Below are positions 61,679-64,000 of a stretch of DNA of 64,000 nucleotides, in pieces (position 1 is the first letter of the stretch; each line of letters opens with the position of its first letter). The notes beneath the pieces are model-generated. The model was not told where the DNA came from, ran no database searches, and saw only the letters and a program-made list of their open reading frames with translations. Source of the stretch: Bdellovibrio bacteriovorus (GTDB lineage: Bacteria; Bdellovibrionota; Bdellovibrionia; Bdellovibrionales; Bdellovibrionaceae); NCBI RefSeq assembly GCF_001592735.1, contig NZ_LUKE01000001.1:992001-1056000 (forward strand). Direction: 5' to 3'. The position numbers were made by a program, and so were the translations under genes.

Positions 61679-62716
61679 TTATTTTGAATTTTTCGCCGGC
61701 ATAAAATGGGTTTCGCCAACATTGGGTGCGACAAATCTTGTAGCATCAACCTGCATTTTTTTAATCGCCTCTGCCAAGGCCTTTACGGGCTCATCGATTC
61801 CTTCATCGGTGAGCGGAAAGGTGCCAAAGTGCGTACCTAAAGTGAACTTAGATTCTAAATCTAGGTGCGCCTGAACCGCTTCTTCCGGATTCATGTGCTG
61901 TTCTTTCATAAACCATCTTGGCTCGTAAGCACCAATAGGTAAAATAGCGACATCCATTGGACCCAACTTTCCTTTAATATCTTTAAACAGGGCCCCATAT
62001 CCAGTGTCGCCAGCAAAATAGATCTGCCTTTGATCAGCAGCTTTCACCACGAAACCTCCCCACAGGGCCTTGTTCGTATCAAACATGGTTCGTCGCGACC
62101 AATGCTGAGCGGGCACTAACGTTACCGAATTTTTTTCCGGCAACTCCGCTGTCTGCCACCAGTCCATTTCGATAACTTTTTTTGCGCCCATTTCCTTAAT
62201 CAAACGTTCATTTCCCAACGGAACGACAAAAGTCGGATCAAACTTTTTAGCAAGTTCACGAATGCTTTCTTCATCCATATGGTCATAGTGATTATGACTG
62301 ATTAGAACCACATCAATTTTTGGCAAATCCTTTAACTCAATTCCCGGGCGACGTACGCGCTTGGGACCAATCCATGTAAAGGGACTGACTCTTTCTGAAA
62401 AAACAGGATCCGTGATAATATTGACCCCTTTTAACTGAATCAAGTGAGTGGCGTGATTAATAAAAGTAGTAGAAATTTCGCCCTCTTTTAATTGATTGGC
62501 CACTTCGGGTTTCGAGGTATTTTCTAATGTCGCCGGCCAAGGCGTCACCGTGCTTGTCATTTTCCATTTTAAAACTTGCAACATACTTTTGTTGCCAGAC
62601 ATGCCCGGATTATGAAACTTTTCCCCATCGAAATGATCTGATTTTTGATAAGCCATCGAAGAACACCCACTTAATAAAGACACCAAGGTTAATCCAGAGA
62701 CAATCCGCAAAATCAT
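61679..62716 (-). CDS. Metallo-beta-lactamase-fold lipoprotein, NAPE-PLD/UlaG-like
   Basis: 345 residues. Lipoprotein signal MILRIVSGLTLVSLLSGC (lipobox L-S-G-C). Metal ligands: ISHNHYDHMDEES (H-x-H-x-D-H), AQHWSRR, YFAGDTGYG (Asp) and LGTHFGTFPL (His). INHATHLIQLKGVNIITDPV and HMNPEEAVQAHLDL match the NAPE-PLD-like subgroup that acts on phospholipid-type phosphodiesters. It would face the periplasm. The substrate is inferred from similarity only. Confidence 0.88.
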   Translation of the reverse strand: MILRIVSGLTLVSLLSGCSSMAYQKSDHFDGEKFHNPGMSGNKSMLQVLKWKMTSTVTPWPATLENTSKPEVANQLKEGEISTTFINHATHLIQLKGVNIITDPVFSERVSPFTWIGPKRVRRPGIELKDLPKIDVVLISHNHYDHMDEESIRELAKKFDPTFVVPLGNERLIKEMGAKKVIEMDWWQTAELPEKNSVTLVPAQHWSRRTMFDTNKALWGGFVVKAADQRQIYFAGDTGYGALFKDIKGKLGPMDVAILPIGAYEPRWFMKEQHMNPEEAVQAHLDLESKFTLGTHFGTFPLTDEGIDEPVKALAEAIKKMQVDATRFVAPNVGETHFMPAKNSK

Positions 62717-62860
62717 ATATCTTCCTTCAAATAGTCCCCTCTACGATACCTCCATTTAAGGCCGCAAACTATATAGATTTAATATATAAAGATCATGAAT
62801 TAATAATAATTTTATTTAACCCCGAAGTCCCCGATACTTAAGCTATCAAGGAGGCCCTTA

Positions 62861-63673
62861 ATGACGGCCAAACTACAGATACCTCGCAGATCTTTTATTA
62901 TCGGAGCGGCCACAACGACCGCCGGACTGCTAGGAGCGGGAGCTGCTTCCGCACTGTTAGGAAAGGAGAAAACTATGTTCACGATCAGAAAATCTAACGA
63001 AAGAGGCTTAGCCGAACATGGCTGGTTGAAATCAAAACATACGTTTTCATTTGCAGAGTATTACGATCCCGCTCACATGGGTTTTGGTCCCTTGCGCGTG
63101 ATCAATGAAGACCGTATCGCGGGAGGCACAGGTTTTGGAACTCACCCACATAACGATATGGAGATCATTTCTTATGTAATTTCGGGAGGTCTTAAACACA
63201 AAGACTCTATGGGTAATGAAACCATTATTAAACCCGGAGAGGTCCAAAGAATGAGTGCCGGCACCGGCATTCGTCACTCGGAATACAATGAAAAGGAAAA
63301 TGAAGAGACTCACTTTTTCCAAATTTGGATTATGCCCGAGCGTCGCGGAATCACTCCCAGCTATGGACAAAAATCTTTTGAGAAAGAGTTAAACTCGCAA
63401 AAACTGGTGCACGTAATTTCTAAAGATGGACGAAATGGATCTATCTCGATGAACCAAGATGCCAACGTTTATATTTCGCGCTTAAATGCCGGCGAAAGCT
63501 TTAGCTTCGAATTGCCTGAATACCGACGCCTTTGGGTGCAATTAATCAAAGGTTCTGTGGAAGTAAACGGGCAAAAACTTGAAGCGGGAGATGCCGCTTC
63601 CGCGGTGGACATCACGGCGGCTGATTTTAAATCAAGTGCCGACAGCGAAATGATTCTTTTTGATTTGCCATAA
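62861..63673 (+). CDS. Pirin-family bicupin protein with Tat signal; probable second internal start
   Basis: 270 residues from ATG 62861 (AAGGAGG upstream). Residues 5-35 are a Tat-type signal: QIPRRSFIIGAATTTAGLLG, with the R-R motif and Ala-rich end. From Met39 the chain is an ordinary pirin: RGLAEHGWLKSKHTFSFAEY, FGTHPHNDMEIISYVISGG and MSAGTGIRHSEYN, with the His/His/His/Glu iron ligands. The ATG of Met39 (62975) has AAAGGAG seven nt upstream, so a cytosolic form may also be made. Pirins are YhaK/YhhW-like quercetinase or redox sensors. Terminator follows at 63685. Confidence 0.88.
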   Translation: MTAKLQIPRRSFIIGAATTTAGLLGAGAASALLGKEKTMFTIRKSNERGLAEHGWLKSKHTFSFAEYYDPAHMGFGPLRVINEDRIAGGTGFGTHPHNDMEIISYVISGGLKHKDSMGNETIIKPGEVQRMSAGTGIRHSEYNEKENEETHFFQIWIMPERRGITPSYGQKSFEKELNSQKLVHVISKDGRNGSISMNQDANVYISRLNAGESFSFELPEYRRLWVQLIKGSVEVNGQKLEAGDAASAVDITAADFKSSADSEMILFDLP

Positions 63674-63684
63674 CCCTTCCCCAA

Positions 63685-63720
63685 AAAATCCCGGTCGGAA
63701 CTCTGACCGGGATTTTTATA
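63685..63720. terminator. Bidirectional rho-independent terminator
   Basis: AAAATCCCGGTC (63685-63696) pairs with GACCGGGATTTT (63705-63716), with A and T tracts on the two sides. It lies between the convergent pirin and SDR genes. Confidence 0.92.
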
Positions 63721-63721
63721 T

Positions 63722-64000
63722 TTAAAGCGCTTGGCCATTAGAAGCGTGAGCCCCACCATCCACCGGCAAATTAACACCGGTAATGAAATGGGCATCCTCA
63801 CTTGCCAACAAATAAACGGCACTAGCAATATCCTCAGGCATTCCGTAACGCCCCATCGGAATACGGTCCACCATATCTTTAACCAGCTCTTTATCCTTAA
63901 ACATATCCGCCGTTAAATCAGTCTTCGTAAACGTGGGGCAAATTGCATTCACGCGAACACCCTCTTTACCGTGATCAATGGCCATCGCCCGGGTTAAATT
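63722..64000 (-). CDS. Short-chain dehydrogenase/reductase, C-terminal part (gene runs beyond the window)
   Basis: The visible C-terminal 92 residues read NLTRAMAIDHGKEGVRVNAI, then CPTFTKTDLTADMF, MGRYGMPEDIASAVYLLASE and FITGVNLPVDGG, the standard tail of classical SDR enzymes (about 250 residues). The N-terminal Rossmann part with the cofactor motif and the Tyr-x3-Lys active site lies beyond position 64000. Substrate unknown. Confidence 0.9.
   Translation of the reverse strand, partial: NLTRAMAIDHGKEGVRVNAICPTFTKTDLTADMFKDKELVKDMVDRIPMGRYGMPEDIASAVYLLASEDAHFITGVNLPVDGGAHASNGQAL

Overview
The window looks like chromosomal DNA from a Bdellovibrio-type bacterium. This is an inference from gene content: a Bd3614-type deaminase (a family named after a Bdellovibrio protein), many secreted or lipoprotein hydrolases, a maltoporin/pullulanase/amylase locus, an ovothiol synthase, and clean Gram-negative export signals and outer-membrane barrels. 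Genes are packed tightly on both strands, with no tRNA, rRNA operon, CRISPR array, integrase or insertion sequence. The one recognisable RNA gene is RNase P RNA (rnpB, minus strand, about 13163-13543).

Layout. 1-3.3 kb: a minus-strand leucine/isovalerate degradation operon (hotdog protein, MCC beta, methylglutaconyl-CoA hydratase, start of MCC alpha). 3.4-8.1 kb: mixed small genes, including a TPMT-like methyltransferase with an extra N-terminal domain, an orphan ABC ATPase and a siderophore-interacting flavoprotein. 8.3-13.1 kb: a three-gene envelope operon (papain-like YiiX-type lipoprotein, lipoprotein, phospholipase-D-like exoenzyme). 13.1-22 kb: rnpB, a copper-storage-like protein, a hybrid histidine kinase, the Bd3614-type deaminase, an rRNA-methyltransferase-like protein, a fused SpeD-SpeE polyamine enzyme and MsrB. 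22-33 kb: proteostasis and stress genes (BON protein, hibernation factor Hpf, NhaR-like LysR, a MerR regulator fused to a Lon N-terminal domain, Hsp20), with a peptidase, a radical-SAM protein and lipid/quinone-type genes. 33.7-44.3 kb: an alpha-glucan locus with lamB divergent from pulA, a binding-protein/permease fusion, malG, msmK-like ATPase, amylase and sugar kinase. It reads as one pathway: porin uptake, debranching and hydrolysis, ABC import, phosphorylation. 44.3-64 kb: CsbD, DUF1328 and small envelope proteins, an L,D-transpeptidase, OvoA behind a structured leader, PqiAB, a glutathione-peroxidase-like protein, a cytochrome, a YtcJ-type amidohydrolase, an isochorismatase/LysR pair, a SleB-like hydrolase, an APH-like kinase, a chemoreceptor, a metallo-beta-lactamase-fold lipoprotein, a Tat-targeted pirin and the end of an SDR gene.

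Most interesting points. (1) The regulator at 24241-25326 joins a MerR DNA-binding domain to what reads as a complete Lon substrate-binding region with no ATPase or protease. A 7-N7-7 inverted repeat lies just upstream. It could be a one-component proteostasis sensor, and I do not know of a description of it. (2) A 136-bp element at 21847-21982 folds as a long stem closing a branched multi-hairpin core. (3) A 22-bp perfect inverted repeat bounds a 122-bp element at 5030-5151. (4) A structured, attenuator-like leader precedes ovoA. (5) Starts are unusual at the pirin gene (Tat form plus an internal Shine-Dalgarno start), the APH gene (start inside a terminator palindrome) and the DUF1993 gene (Shine-Dalgarno inside a hairpin). 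(6) Four convergent gene pairs share a 4-bp bidirectional stop.
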